Part shown: piece by piece, positions 32,952-41,365 of the stretch | Position numbering within the stretch: the first letter of the stretch is position 1 | How the letters are laid out: the number at the start of each line of letters is the position of its first letter | Notes under the pieces: generated by a model | The model's input: only the letters and a program-made list of their open reading frames with translations | Told to the model about the DNA's origin: nothing | Databases searched by the model: none | Program-made: the position numbers and the translations under genes | From: Pseudomonadota bacterium | Lineage (GTDB): Bacteria > Desulfobacterota > S145-22 | Assembly (NCBI GenBank): GCA_015493505.1 | Contig: WGDA01000127.1 | Location: 1 to 44,260 of the forward strand | Length of the DNA: 44,260 nt | Direction of reading: 5' to 3'

Positions 32952-35900
32952 CGCAACACCTTCCTTGTGCCTTTTCGTGTAAAGTAGGTGTAAACCACCG
33001 GGACGATCAGGAGGGTCACGAAGGTGGACACGGTCAGGCCTCCGATGACGGTGATTCCCATGGGCTTCCAGACCTCTGACCCTTCGCCGTTGCTGAGGGC
33101 CATGGGAAGCATTCCGAAGATGGTGGTAAACGTGGTCATCAGGACGGGGCGCAATCGGCGCACTCCCGCCGTCTTGACCGCCTCGAAAAGCTCGATCCCC
33201 CGTTTCCGCAGGATGTTGGTGTAATCCACGAGGACGATGGCGTTGTTCACCACGATTCCGATAAGCATGATGATCCCGATGAAGGACATGAGGTTCAAAG
33301 TGGTGTGGGTCAGATAAAAGGCCCAGATGACCCCCACAAGGGCGAAGGGAACGGAAAACATGATGATAAAGGGGTCCCGGAAGGATTCGAACTGGGCGGC
33401 CATGACCATGAAGACCAGGACGATCCCCAGGAGGAAGAGCAGCCTCAGGTCCCGGAAGGATTTCTGCTGCTGTTCCACTTCCGATCCCTCGCGAATCTCG
33501 ATACCGGGGGGAAGAGGGAAGTGCTTCATGGCCTTACGAATATCTCTCATGACCTGGCCCATGGATCGGCCATACGTGTCGGCGTCCACTGTGATGACCC
33601 GCTGCCGGTTTTTTCGATCGATCTGAATGGGGCCATACCGCTGGGCAATGGTGGCCACGTTAATCAGCTTGATGGGTTTCCCCGTTACGGAATAAATCGT
33701 CAGGTTGCCGATATCGCTGAGAGACCGCCGGTCGTTTTTCGCCAGCCGGACAAAGATGTCGTAATCATCGCCCGCGTCCCTGAATTTTGTGGGGGCGTTA
33801 CCATAGAAGGCCGTCCGGACGGTGTCGGCGATAAGGGCCACATTGAGCCCCAGCACGGCCGCCTTCTGGCGGTCCACATGAATCCAGATCTCCGGACGGA
33901 ACCCGCGTTCCGAAGTGGTCACATCGACCGCTCCCGGTATCTTCTCCACCAGCGCCTTCAGTCGGTGCGCCACATTTCGAATGGTTTTGGAATTGCTGCC
34001 CAAGACCTCCAGGGAGATGGGTTTCCGGCCGCCCCCGAAAAAGATTTTTTCCACGGGGCTCACCACCTGAACCCCAAGATATTTGATGCCCGGTATCTTC
34101 TCGATATCCTTTCGAACCGCGTTGGCAATCTGTTTGACGGACCGTTTCCTCTGATTTTTCGGAACGAGTTTAACACCGACGCGGCCAACATAACTTCCTT
34201 CCTCAAATCCCAAAGCCGTGGCCACCCCTTCGCGGCTCTGGCCCACCAAAGCATAGTAATTGTCTTTTTCAGGAATTTCCTTTTCAAAAATCTCCATGAT
34301 TTTTTTGGCGACCTTTTCCGTTTCCTCCAGGCGGGTCCCTTCTTTCAGTCGAAAATTGATCTCCATATCTCCCGAATCGATGCTGGGAATAAACTCCGAT
34401 CCCGTGAAACGGAGCATGTTGAGTGAAACCGCGAAGATGCCAATCCCCAGCAGGATAATCAGGCGGCGATGCCTTAGGGCGAACGACAGGAGGCCCCGGT
34501 AAACGGTTTCAAAAAATATCAGCACCTTTTCACCCATCCGGTAGAAAAGGGAAAACAGGGCGCCGATTCCCTTTCTTTTGGGTTGTGTGGCGGATTCCGG
34601 ATTCAGCCACGCCGCCCCCAGCATGGGGGTCAGGGTGAGGGAGGTAAAGAGCGACCCCAGCAGGGTGATGGTCACGACAGCGGCCAACTGGTGGAAGATA
34701 ATGCCGCTGATGCCCTTGACGAAGATGAGCGGGATGAAGACCACGACCGTCGTCAGGGTCGAGGCGAAGATGGCCAGCCCGATCTCGGAGGAGCCGGAAA
34801 TCGAGGCGAAACGCGGGGATTCGCCCGCTTCGATATGGCGCATCACGTTTTCGAGCACCACGATGGCGTTGTCCACCACCATCCCGATGGCAATGGACAG
34901 GCTCATGATGGAGATCAGGTTGATGGTGTAATGGAACATGTAGAGAAAGATGAAGGCGATGATGAGCGAAAAAGGGATGGTCAGGGCGATGATGATACTA
35001 GCGCGTAGTTTCCTGAGAAAGAGCAGGGTAACGAGAATAACGAGCAGGCCGCCAAAATAGACGGTTTGGGACAGGTCGTGAATGGAGTTTCGGATGTCCC
35101 GGGCGGAGTCGATGATAATCTTTATCTTCACGTCGGCGGGAATGCGTTTCTGGATTTCCCGCAGTTTCGCTTTCACCGCGTCCACCACCTCGACGGTGTT
35201 GGCCTCGGACTGTTTCTGAACCATCAGCACCATTCCGGGGCGGCCATCGCCCCAGGCCTTTTCAATCTGTTCCTTGAACCCGTCCTGGATGGTTGCCACG
35301 TCGCGGAGATAGAGGATATGGCCTTCGTGCTGCCCGATGACAAGGTTGTTGAGCTGCTTCGGGTTGGTAAACCGGCCGATAATCCGGATATTGTAATCCA
35401 TCCGGCCTGTTTTCACATCCCCCGCCGGCAGGTTGATATTCTCCGCCTTCAGCAGTGCTTTGATCTTTTGGAGCGAAAGGTGATAGGCCTGCAGCTTGTC
35501 TTCATGGAGGAAGACGTTGATCTGGCGTTCCAGTCCCGCCCGCAGTACGACCGTTCCCACCCCCGGAACCCGTTTCAAGGGGTCGGCGATCATCTTATCG
35601 GTAATCTGGTAGAGTTGAGGGTAGCTTTCTTTGGCCGTGATGGCCGCGATCACGACGGGGAAGCTCGAGCTGCTGAACTTGAAGATCAGGCTTTTTTTCA
35701 CGTCGTCAGGGAGGCGCGGCCGCGCGAGGTCCACCTTATCCCGAACATCGTTGGAGGCGGTGTCGAGATCAGTTCCCCATTTGAATGTGCAGTTGACCAC
35801 CGAGAGGTTGTCTTTGGAGATGGAGGTAATCTTGTCCAGGTTGTTCACGGTGGTCAGTTCGTCTTCCAGGTATTTGGTGACGTTCGATTCCACGTCCGAG

Positions 35901-36067
35901 GCGTTGGCGCCCGGATAGAACGTAATCACGCTGATGACAGGCGGCGTGATCTTCGGCAGCATGTCCAGTTTCAGGCGCGTGAGGCACAGCACGCCGAAAA
36001 TGAGGATCGCCAGGAAGATCATGGCGATGGTGACGCGTCTGTGGACGGAAAACTCGGGGAGTTTCAC
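32948..36067 (-). CDS. RND-family multidrug efflux pump, inner-membrane subunit (AcrB/HAE1-like)
   Basis: A 1039-aa proton-driven exporter. The first helix MKLPEFSVHRRVTIAMIFLA and two large periplasmic loops, each followed by a block of helices, give the usual 12-TM duplicated layout. The central proton site reads AIGMVVDNAIVVLEN, with one Asp where AcrB has DD; the second-half site reads GIVVNNAIVLVDY, with Asn instead of the AcrB lysine, a common variant of this branch. PGANASDVESNVTKYLEDEL is the usual loop 1 start. The substrate cannot be named; the HAE1-like sequence favours organic compounds over heavy metals. It overlaps its neighbours by 4 bp on both sides. Confidence 0.93.
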   Translation of the reverse strand: MKLPEFSVHRRVTIAMIFLAILIFGVLCLTRLKLDMLPKITPPVISVITFYPGANASDVESNVTKYLEDELTTVNNLDKITSISKDNLSVVNCTFKWGTDLDTASNDVRDKVDLARPRLPDDVKKSLIFKFSSSSFPVVIAAITAKESYPQLYQITDKMIADPLKRVPGVGTVVLRAGLERQINVFLHEDKLQAYHLSLQKIKALLKAENINLPAGDVKTGRMDYNIRIIGRFTNPKQLNNLVIGQHEGHILYLRDVATIQDGFKEQIEKAWGDGRPGMVLMVQKQSEANTVEVVDAVKAKLREIQKRIPADVKIKIIIDSARDIRNSIHDLSQTVYFGGLLVILVTLLFLRKLRASIIIALTIPFSLIIAFIFLYMFHYTINLISIMSLSIAIGMVVDNAIVVLENVMRHIEAGESPRFASISGSSEIGLAIFASTLTTVVVFIPLIFVKGISGIIFHQLAAVVTITLLGSLFTSLTLTPMLGAAWLNPESATQPKRKGIGALFSLFYRMGEKVLIFFETVYRGLLSFALRHRRLIILLGIGIFAVSLNMLRFTGSEFIPSIDSGDMEINFRLKEGTRLEETEKVAKKIMEIFEKEIPEKDNYYALVGQSREGVATALGFEEGSYVGRVGVKLVPKNQRKRSVKQIANAVRKDIEKIPGIKYLGVQVVSPVEKIFFGGGRKPISLEVLGSNSKTIRNVAHRLKALVEKIPGAVDVTTSERGFRPEIWIHVDRQKAAVLGLNVALIADTVRTAFYGNAPTKFRDAGDDYDIFVRLAKNDRRSLSDIGNLTIYSVTGKPIKLINVATIAQRYGPIQIDRKNRQRVITVDADTYGRSMGQVMRDIRKAMKHFPLPPGIEIREGSEVEQQQKSFRDLRLLFLLGIVLVFMVMAAQFESFRDPFIIMFSVPFALVGVIWAFYLTHTTLNLMSFIGIIMLIGIVVNNAIVLVDYTNILRKRGIELFEAVKTAGVRRLRPVLMTTFTTIFGMLPMALSNGEGSEVWKPMGITVIGGLTVSTFVTLLIVPVVYTYFTRKGTRKVLR

Positions 36068-37206
36068 GCGGGGTTCTCCTGCCTGATGATGGTGATTTTC
36101 GTCCCGGTTCGCAGGCTGGCGTTACCCACCGTGACCACATGGTCTCCTTCCTTGAGGCCTTTCAGGACCTGGACGAAGGTGTCTTCCATGATGCCTGTTT
36201 TCAAGTTGACCTTTTCAACGGTGTTCCCCGTGACCCGAAATGCGTAGTAGACGCCTGTGCCGGGGATTTTGAGAAGGGCGCTTCTGGGGACGACGAGCCC
36301 CCGGATTTTCCTGACCCGAACCCGGACATGCGCGAACATGCCGGCCTTGATGGCCAAATCGGGATTGGCGAGGTCTGTTTCGATGGTGAAATTGCGCGTC
36401 ACGGGATCCACCCGGGGATAAACGCGCGTCACTTTCCCCTGAAAAACCTTCCCCGACAAGGCATCGAACCGTATGCGGGTGGGCGTGCCGGGGTGAATCC
36501 GGGACATCTCCCGTTCGGGAATATCCGAAATGACCTTGACGCGCGAGATGTCCATGACGACCATCATGACGGTGGGGGGCATGGTATAGACCCGGTCGCC
36601 TGGGTCCACCAGGCGGCGTGTCACGATGCCATCAAACGGTGCGAGGATACGCGTGTTCTGCAGGTTGGTCTTGGCGATTTCCAGCGCCACTTTCGCCCTG
36701 GAGACGCGCGCGCGGGTCAGTTCCTGGAAGATTTCGGCCTTTCGTTTCGCCGTATCCATGTGATCCCATTTCTGTTTCGAGATCACCTTCTTTTCGTACA
36801 GACGTTTGTAACGGCGCCAGTCTTTCAGGACGTCCTGCAAGGTCACGCTGGCTTCCTTATGGGAAAGTTCCGCCGCCCTCAGGGCGTCCCGAGCGTTCGC
36901 GACGGCAAGCTTGTAGTCCTTTGGGTTCAGCTCCACAAGAAGCTCTCCCTTGTGGATTCTGCTGCCTTCATCCACCAGGACGCGAATGATTTTTCCGGGG
37001 ATTTTGGGCTTGATAAAGACCACCTGGTTGGGTTTTACCGTACCTACTGAGGAGATGGTAACCCAGAAGGATCGCGTCCGGATGGTCGTAACCTTGACGG
37101 GAACCGGTTTTTCCGCCTGCTTTTTCCCGGTTTCCTTTTTCTTGTTCCGGCACCCCCATGTGAGGAAGAGGGCCGGAATGAGAAGGCATAGCGCAATCTT
37201 TTTCAC
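36064..37206 (-). CDS. RND efflux periplasmic adaptor subunit (membrane fusion protein), lipoprotein
   Basis: A 380-aa adaptor. The signal peptide ends at FLTWGC, so Cys19 should be lipidated and anchored in the inner membrane. A lysine-rich stretch follows. The lipoyl/barrel-sandwich part begins near FIKPKIPGKIIRVLVDEGSR, a coiled-coil hairpin covers about 95-165, and the beta-barrel starts near IPEREMSRIHPGTPTRIRF. It bridges the pump and the TolC-type channel. It overlaps both neighbours by 4 bp. Confidence 0.93.
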   Translation of the reverse strand: MKKIALCLLIPALFLTWGCRNKKKETGKKQAEKPVPVKVTTIRTRSFWVTISSVGTVKPNQVVFIKPKIPGKIIRVLVDEGSRIHKGELLVELNPKDYKLAVANARDALRAAELSHKEASVTLQDVLKDWRRYKRLYEKKVISKQKWDHMDTAKRKAEIFQELTRARVSRAKVALEIAKTNLQNTRILAPFDGIVTRRLVDPGDRVYTMPPTVMMVVMDISRVKVISDIPEREMSRIHPGTPTRIRFDALSGKVFQGKVTRVYPRVDPVTRNFTIETDLANPDLAIKAGMFAHVRVRVRKIRGLVVPRSALLKIPGTGVYYAFRVTGNTVEKVNLKTGIMEDTFVQVLKGLKEGDHVVTVGNASLRTGTKITIIRQENPA

Positions 37207-38561
37207 ATCATGTCCTCCGTGATGGGTTTCCCGACAGCCTTTTCGAGGCGCGCGAGGGCACTCAGATAGTCAATACGGGCCACGGTCAGATTGACCTGTG
37301 TCTTGAGAAGCAGAGTTTGCGCGTCGATGACATCGGTGGACGTGGCGACCTGTTCCTGGTACCTGACGTTGTTGATGCGCAAATTTTCCTTGGCCTGGGT
37401 AACGGCGTCCTGAATGGTTTGAATCCGCCTGTAAGATTCCTTGACATTCAGGTAGGCGGTTTTTACCTCCTGGAGAACAAGCTGTTTCAACTGGCTTTCC
37501 AGAAGAACGGCTTGTTCGAGCTGCGCCTTTTTTGCGTCCACCTCCCATTTGCGTTTGTTCCATTCGAAAATAGACCAGTTAGCGGTGACGAAAACACTGG
37601 CTGAGTCGTTTTCCAGGGATTCGTCACTGAGGTCCCGGTAATTGACGCTCATGGCAACCTGCGGGTAATAGCGGCTTTTCGCCAGGCGGACGAGGGCCCT
37701 GGCCTGACGAACCTTGGTCTCGGCTACCTTCAGGTCGGGCCGGGACGCGAGGGCGATGTTTTGATAATAGGCGAGAGATTTGGCCAGGGGGCGTACACGG
37801 GGCGACAGTTCCGCCTGGACAGGGGTGTTTAAATCCCGGTTGAGCAGCAGATTTAGCCCGGACTGGGCGATTTTCCGGGCGTTTTTGGCCTTGATCAGGT
37901 TCAGCCGCGCGTTGGACAGGGTAACCTTGGTCTGCAGGTAATCGTTCATGGGGATGATGTTCTCATCCAGGAAGGCCTTGGCGATTTTCAGATGGTCAGC
38001 AAGTTGGTTCACAAACTTTATCATCAGAAACTGAATCTTTTGCGCCTTAAACAGGCCGAAATACGCGTCCTTGATGGCTTCGATCAGTGCCTGGCGGGCG
38101 TTTTCATAAATGCTTTCCTCCGATTTCTCCTGCAGTTTTGAGAGATGGTAACGTTCCGTCAGGGCGCCGCCGGTAAAAAGGGGCTGCACGATGCTCGTCG
38201 TCATGATTCCGGAGTTTCGCGCGGCCTTCGTGACCGTCGTCGGAGGGGAGGTGAGGGGACCTATGGGCGTTTGGATAGAGATCGCGGGAATGTCGATGGT
38301 TACAGGGTTATCGATCCAGCGATATGATCCGTTGACCTTTAGCTTGGGGAAAAAATCCGCGTGGGCGGCCTTTTCCAGGTATTTCGCCTTTTCGATGGAG
38401 AGGTGAACCGCCTGCAGGTTCAGGTTACGTTTCAATCCTATCTGGATGCATTCCTGAAGCGTCAGGACCGCTGAGCCCGTGTTTTTGGCAAAGGCTGGCG
38501 TGTTCCAGGCGATAATAAAAAAACAGACCGTGATGGCAAGTGAAACAATTCCTCTTTTCAT
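37203..38561 (-). CDS. TolC-family outer-membrane efflux channel
   Basis: A 452-aa protein with a cleavable signal peptide (MKRGIVSLAITVCFFIIAWN, cleavage likely after PAFA). Two OEP repeats follow, beginning at LTLQECIQIGLKRNLNLQAV and again near YQNIALASRPDLKVAETKVR. The long coiled helices end with LSALARLEKAVGKPITED, typical of the family. It forms the trimeric exit duct of the tripartite pump. It overlaps the tetR and adaptor genes by 4 bp each. Confidence 0.93.
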   Translation of the reverse strand: MKRGIVSLAITVCFFIIAWNTPAFAKNTGSAVLTLQECIQIGLKRNLNLQAVHLSIEKAKYLEKAAHADFFPKLKVNGSYRWIDNPVTIDIPAISIQTPIGPLTSPPTTVTKAARNSGIMTTSIVQPLFTGGALTERYHLSKLQEKSEESIYENARQALIEAIKDAYFGLFKAQKIQFLMIKFVNQLADHLKIAKAFLDENIIPMNDYLQTKVTLSNARLNLIKAKNARKIAQSGLNLLLNRDLNTPVQAELSPRVRPLAKSLAYYQNIALASRPDLKVAETKVRQARALVRLAKSRYYPQVAMSVNYRDLSDESLENDSASVFVTANWSIFEWNKRKWEVDAKKAQLEQAVLLESQLKQLVLQEVKTAYLNVKESYRRIQTIQDAVTQAKENLRINNVRYQEQVATSTDVIDAQTLLLKTQVNLTVARIDYLSALARLEKAVGKPITEDMM

Positions 38562-39214
38562 TGCTCGACGCCTCGCATGAAAAGTTCATAAATAATCATT
38601 GCCTTGTTTTTAAGGTTCCACGCAGGTTTTTCTGTTAACCATTTATAAAAAAAGGTGTTGCACACCCCCCCCCACGCCTCCGCCAGGTCTTCCGGGTCAT
38701 ACCGCTTAAAGAGACCGTTTTCAATTCCGTCGGAGAAAATCTCTTTGAGGGTTCCAAGATAACGCTGGTAACGGGTGGCGACCTCATCTCCCATCTCCTT
38801 GGCAAGCGACCAGGGAAACCGGTTTTTATCCCGGATGAAGATGATGAAAAAATCCCGGTTCTTCTCAATGAAAGAAGATTGAATCTCCAGCATAGTCTTG
38901 AGGCGCTCCTTCACATCCCGGATATTTTGCGTTTTGCCAATCACCTCCTGGCGCATCTCGTCCAGGTGTGAGGTGATAATCCTGGAATACAGCGTTTCCT
39001 TGCTGGAGAAAAAGTTATAAATGGTTCCCACGGCCAGCTCGGATTCGTTCGCGATTTCCTGGATGGTGGCTCCCTGGAACCCTCGTTTGGCGAATACCTT
39101 TTCTGCAACCTTCAGGATATGGTGTTCCCGTTGTGCGCGCTCCCTTTCTTTGCGGCGCAGGGTGGCCCGGTTCCGGTTGTTTTTTTGTGTATCATTATTC
39201 ATTTTATGAATCAT
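38558..39214 (-). CDS. TetR/AcrR-family repressor of the efflux operon
   Basis: A 218-aa regulator. The helix-turn-helix is ATIQEIANESELAVGTIYNFF (about 49-69) after a basic N-terminus. The C-terminal ligand domain (about 85-218) is variable. It is the first gene of the operon and overlaps tolC by 4 bp, so it is very likely autoregulated through the palindrome at 39205-39222. The ATG at 39214 lies inside that palindrome, and a second ATG at 39202 is possible. Neither has a Shine-Dalgarno, and the promoter position implies a leaderless message. Inside the gene is a run of nine G (38665-38673), where slippage would cause a frameshift. Confidence 0.9.
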   Translation of the reverse strand: MIHKMNNDTQKNNRNRATLRRKERERAQREHHILKVAEKVFAKRGFQGATIQEIANESELAVGTIYNFFSSKETLYSRIITSHLDEMRQEVIGKTQNIRDVKERLKTMLEIQSSFIEKNRDFFIIFIRDKNRFPWSLAKEMGDEVATRYQRYLGTLKEIFSDGIENGLFKRYDPEDLAEAWGGVCNTFFYKWLTEKPAWNLKNKAMIIYELFMRGVEQ

Positions 39215-39222
39215 GATTCATA
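39205..39222. promoter_or_regulatory. 18-bp perfect palindrome, likely TetR operator
   Basis: TATGAATCATGATTCATA is its own reverse complement and is typical in size and A+T-rich arms for TetR-family operators. It covers the start codon of tetR and touches the -10 box at 39222-39227, so a bound repressor would block transcription start of the efflux operon. Confidence 0.75.
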
Positions 39223-39249
39223 TTTTAATCTCTCTCAGTCAAAAGTCAA
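39222..39249 (-). promoter_or_regulatory. Sigma-70-type promoter of the efflux operon
   Basis: On the minus strand TTGACT (39249-39244), 16 bp, then TAAAAT (39227-39222). Transcription would start about 39215, next to the tetR ATG. A second TTGACT at 39242-39237 is too close to the -10 box to serve. Confidence 0.65.
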
Positions 39250-39353
39250 GAACTTTTTTTATGGCTTACATAAAATAAGTCGTAATAACTATGATAATAA
39301 TATGTTACATATGATTTTTAGAAAACGTATGATATTTTAAGTACTGATGCGCC

Positions 39354-39383
39354 TTGACAGACAGCAAGGTCAAGCGCTAAAAA
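39354..39383 (+). promoter_or_regulatory. Promoter of hflKC with internal inverted repeat
   Basis: TTGACA (39354-39359), 18 bp, then TAAAAA (39378-39383). CTTGAC (39353-39358) and GTCAAG (39369-39374) form an inverted repeat between and over the -35 box and spacer, a possible operator. Confidence 0.5.
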
Positions 39384-39409
39384 TAGAGCACCGTTAAAGG
39401 GGGGACTTT

Positions 39410-40447
39410 TTGGATTGGGATCAGTTTAAGGGAACGGAGCACGGGACCTCAGATGGCATGCGTCAGATGGAAGACGCCTACCGTCAATTCAAGCAAAAAT
39501 TTAAAGGAAAGATTCCCGGGGGCTGGGTTATTCTGGTCATTCTGATTGTGATCTGGATGGCCAGCGGAATTTACATCGTGAGCCCTGATGAAGCGGGGGT
39601 CGTTAAGCGGTTTGGTAAATACGTCTATATGACAAAACCTGGTCCGCATTTTCATTTACCCTATCCAATTGAAACGGTCATAAAACCTAAAGTTACCGAG
39701 GTCAAAAGAATCGAGGTTGGATTCAGAACGATTGACCCCGGCCCGCCGGCCAGATATCGTGATGTTCCCAAGGAGTCTCTGATGCTGACGGGGGACGAAA
39801 ACATTGTGGACATGAACCTGATCGTCCAGTATAAAGTCAAAAACCCGGTGGACTACCTGTTTAATGTGTACAATATCCCAAAGACGGTAAAAGACGCGAC
39901 GGAAGCCTCGATCCGCGAAATTGTAGGGAAGAATAATATCGACGAAATTTTGACAACGGGTAAATATCAGGTACAGCAGGATACCAAAAAACTTCTTCAG
40001 AGAATTCTGGATAAATACAAAGCAGGGATTATGGTTGTGGCGGTTCAATTGCAGGACGTGCATCCGCCCGAACAGGTTATGCAGGCTTTCAAAGACGTGG
40101 CAAGCGCCAAAGAGGATAAGATCAAGTATATCAATGAAGCGCAAGGTTACCAGAACGATATTATCCCCAAGGCAAAGGGGCAGGCTCAAAAGGTTATCAA
40201 TGCCGCCCAGGCGTATCTGAAATCGAAGGTGGCGGAAGCCCAGGGAGATGTGAACCGTTTCCTCCAGGTTTACAGCGCCTATAAAATGGCAAAAGATATC
40301 ACGCGAAAACGTTTGTATATCGAGGCGATGGAAAAGGTATTGACGCACACCCATAAAATCATTATTGACCCAAACCTGGGGGAGAAAATTTTACCCCTGT
40401 TGCCCCTGGACGCGTCGTCCGTGCAGAGGCTTCAAAAGAAACCATAG
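39410..40447 (+). CDS. hflK: HflK, SPFH-family membrane protease regulator
   Basis: A 345-aa protein starting at TTG 39410, with GGGGGG 5 bp upstream. A hydrophilic N-terminus precedes one transmembrane helix (about 38-58: GGWVILVILIVIWMASGIYI). The SPFH/band 7 domain follows (SPDEAGVVKRFGKYVYMTKPGPHFHLPYP) and then a long helix (NEAQGYQNDIIPKAKGQAQ). HflK and HflC form a large periplasmic-side cage around FtsH and control its proteolysis. hflC follows 9 bp later. No hfq or hflX is nearby. Confidence 0.94.
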   Translation: MDWDQFKGTEHGTSDGMRQMEDAYRQFKQKFKGKIPGGWVILVILIVIWMASGIYIVSPDEAGVVKRFGKYVYMTKPGPHFHLPYPIETVIKPKVTEVKRIEVGFRTIDPGPPARYRDVPKESLMLTGDENIVDMNLIVQYKVKNPVDYLFNVYNIPKTVKDATEASIREIVGKNNIDEILTTGKYQVQQDTKKLLQRILDKYKAGIMVVAVQLQDVHPPEQVMQAFKDVASAKEDKIKYINEAQGYQNDIIPKAKGQAQKVINAAQAYLKSKVAEAQGDVNRFLQVYSAYKMAKDITRKRLYIEAMEKVLTHTHKIIIDPNLGEKILPLLPLDASSVQRLQKKP

Positions 40448-40456
40448 GATAGCGTC

Positions 40457-41329
40457 TTGAGAAACCGGGTCATTGTCATTGTTGTTATTATTCTGATTGC
40501 CCTTTTTGGTTTGAACCAGGCCTTTTTTGTTGTGGATCAGACCAAGCAGGCGATTGTCTTGCAGCTTGGAAAGCCCGTCAGGGTCTTACGCGAGCCGGGC
40601 CTGTACATGAAGATTCCGTTTGTGCAAAACGTCATTACCTTTGAGAAAAGGCTTCTGGAATATGACGCGGCACCTGCGGAGATCCTCTCATCAGATAAAA
40701 AGAATCTTGTCGTGGACAACTACTCCAAGTGGCGGATTGTGGACCCGCTGAAGTTCTATCAGACCGTTCGGAACATCACGGGAGCCCAGTCCCGCCTGGA
40801 TGACATCATTTATGCCCAGCTTCGGGTGATTCTCGGGAAAAGTACGCTGACGGATGTGGTGTCCCTGAAACGGGATGCCATCATGAAAGCCGTGACGCGC
40901 CAGTCGAACGCCATCGCCGGAGATTACGGAATTCAGGTGGTGGATGTGCGGGTTAAACGGGCGGACCTTCCGCCTCAGAACGAGAAGCATGTGTATGAGC
41001 GGATGCGCGCCGAACGGCAGCGGGAGGCCATGCGGTACCGTTCCGAGGGGAAGGAGATTGAGCTGAAGATCAAGGCGGAAGCGGATAAGGAACGCACAAT
41101 TATCCTGGCGGAGGCCTACAAACAGTCAGAGACGATCCGCGGGAAAGCCGACGCCCTCGCCTTGAAAATCTACGCGGATGCCTACACAAAGGACCCGGAA
41201 TTTTACGCCTTTACAAGAAGCCTTCAGGCTTACGAACGCGCCTTTCAGAAAAACACCACGCTCGTGCTGGAACCCGACAACTGGTTTCTGCAATATCTTT
41301 CCAAGGCGCCGAAAGAATTGAAAAAGTAG
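40457..41329 (+). CDS. hflC: HflC, SPFH-family membrane protease regulator
   Basis: A 290-aa partner of HflK. TTG start at 40457 with AGGAT about 7 bp upstream. One N-terminal transmembrane helix (about 5-23), then the SPFH domain (FVVDQTKQAIVLQLGKPVR; EPGLYMKIPFVQNV) and the helix ERMRAERQREAMRYRSEGKE typical of HflC. It ends with the hydrophobic C-terminal strand WFLQYLSK. Confidence 0.95.
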   Translation: MRNRVIVIVVIILIALFGLNQAFFVVDQTKQAIVLQLGKPVRVLREPGLYMKIPFVQNVITFEKRLLEYDAAPAEILSSDKKNLVVDNYSKWRIVDPLKFYQTVRNITGAQSRLDDIIYAQLRVILGKSTLTDVVSLKRDAIMKAVTRQSNAIAGDYGIQVVDVRVKRADLPPQNEKHVYERMRAERQREAMRYRSEGKEIELKIKAEADKERTIILAEAYKQSETIRGKADALALKIYADAYTKDPEFYAFTRSLQAYERAFQKNTTLVLEPDNWFLQYLSKAPKELKK

Positions 41330-41365
41330 CTGGATTTCGAGAGAACCTGTTACCAGGGGATTTTT

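Noticed and set aside
35066-36247. Long plus-strand open frame (393 codons) opposite the RND and adaptor genes
   Set aside because: It is antisense to well-supported efflux genes, has no family features and is rich in His/Asp/Val codons that mirror the opposite strand. It is a shadow frame, as is 33305-34426.
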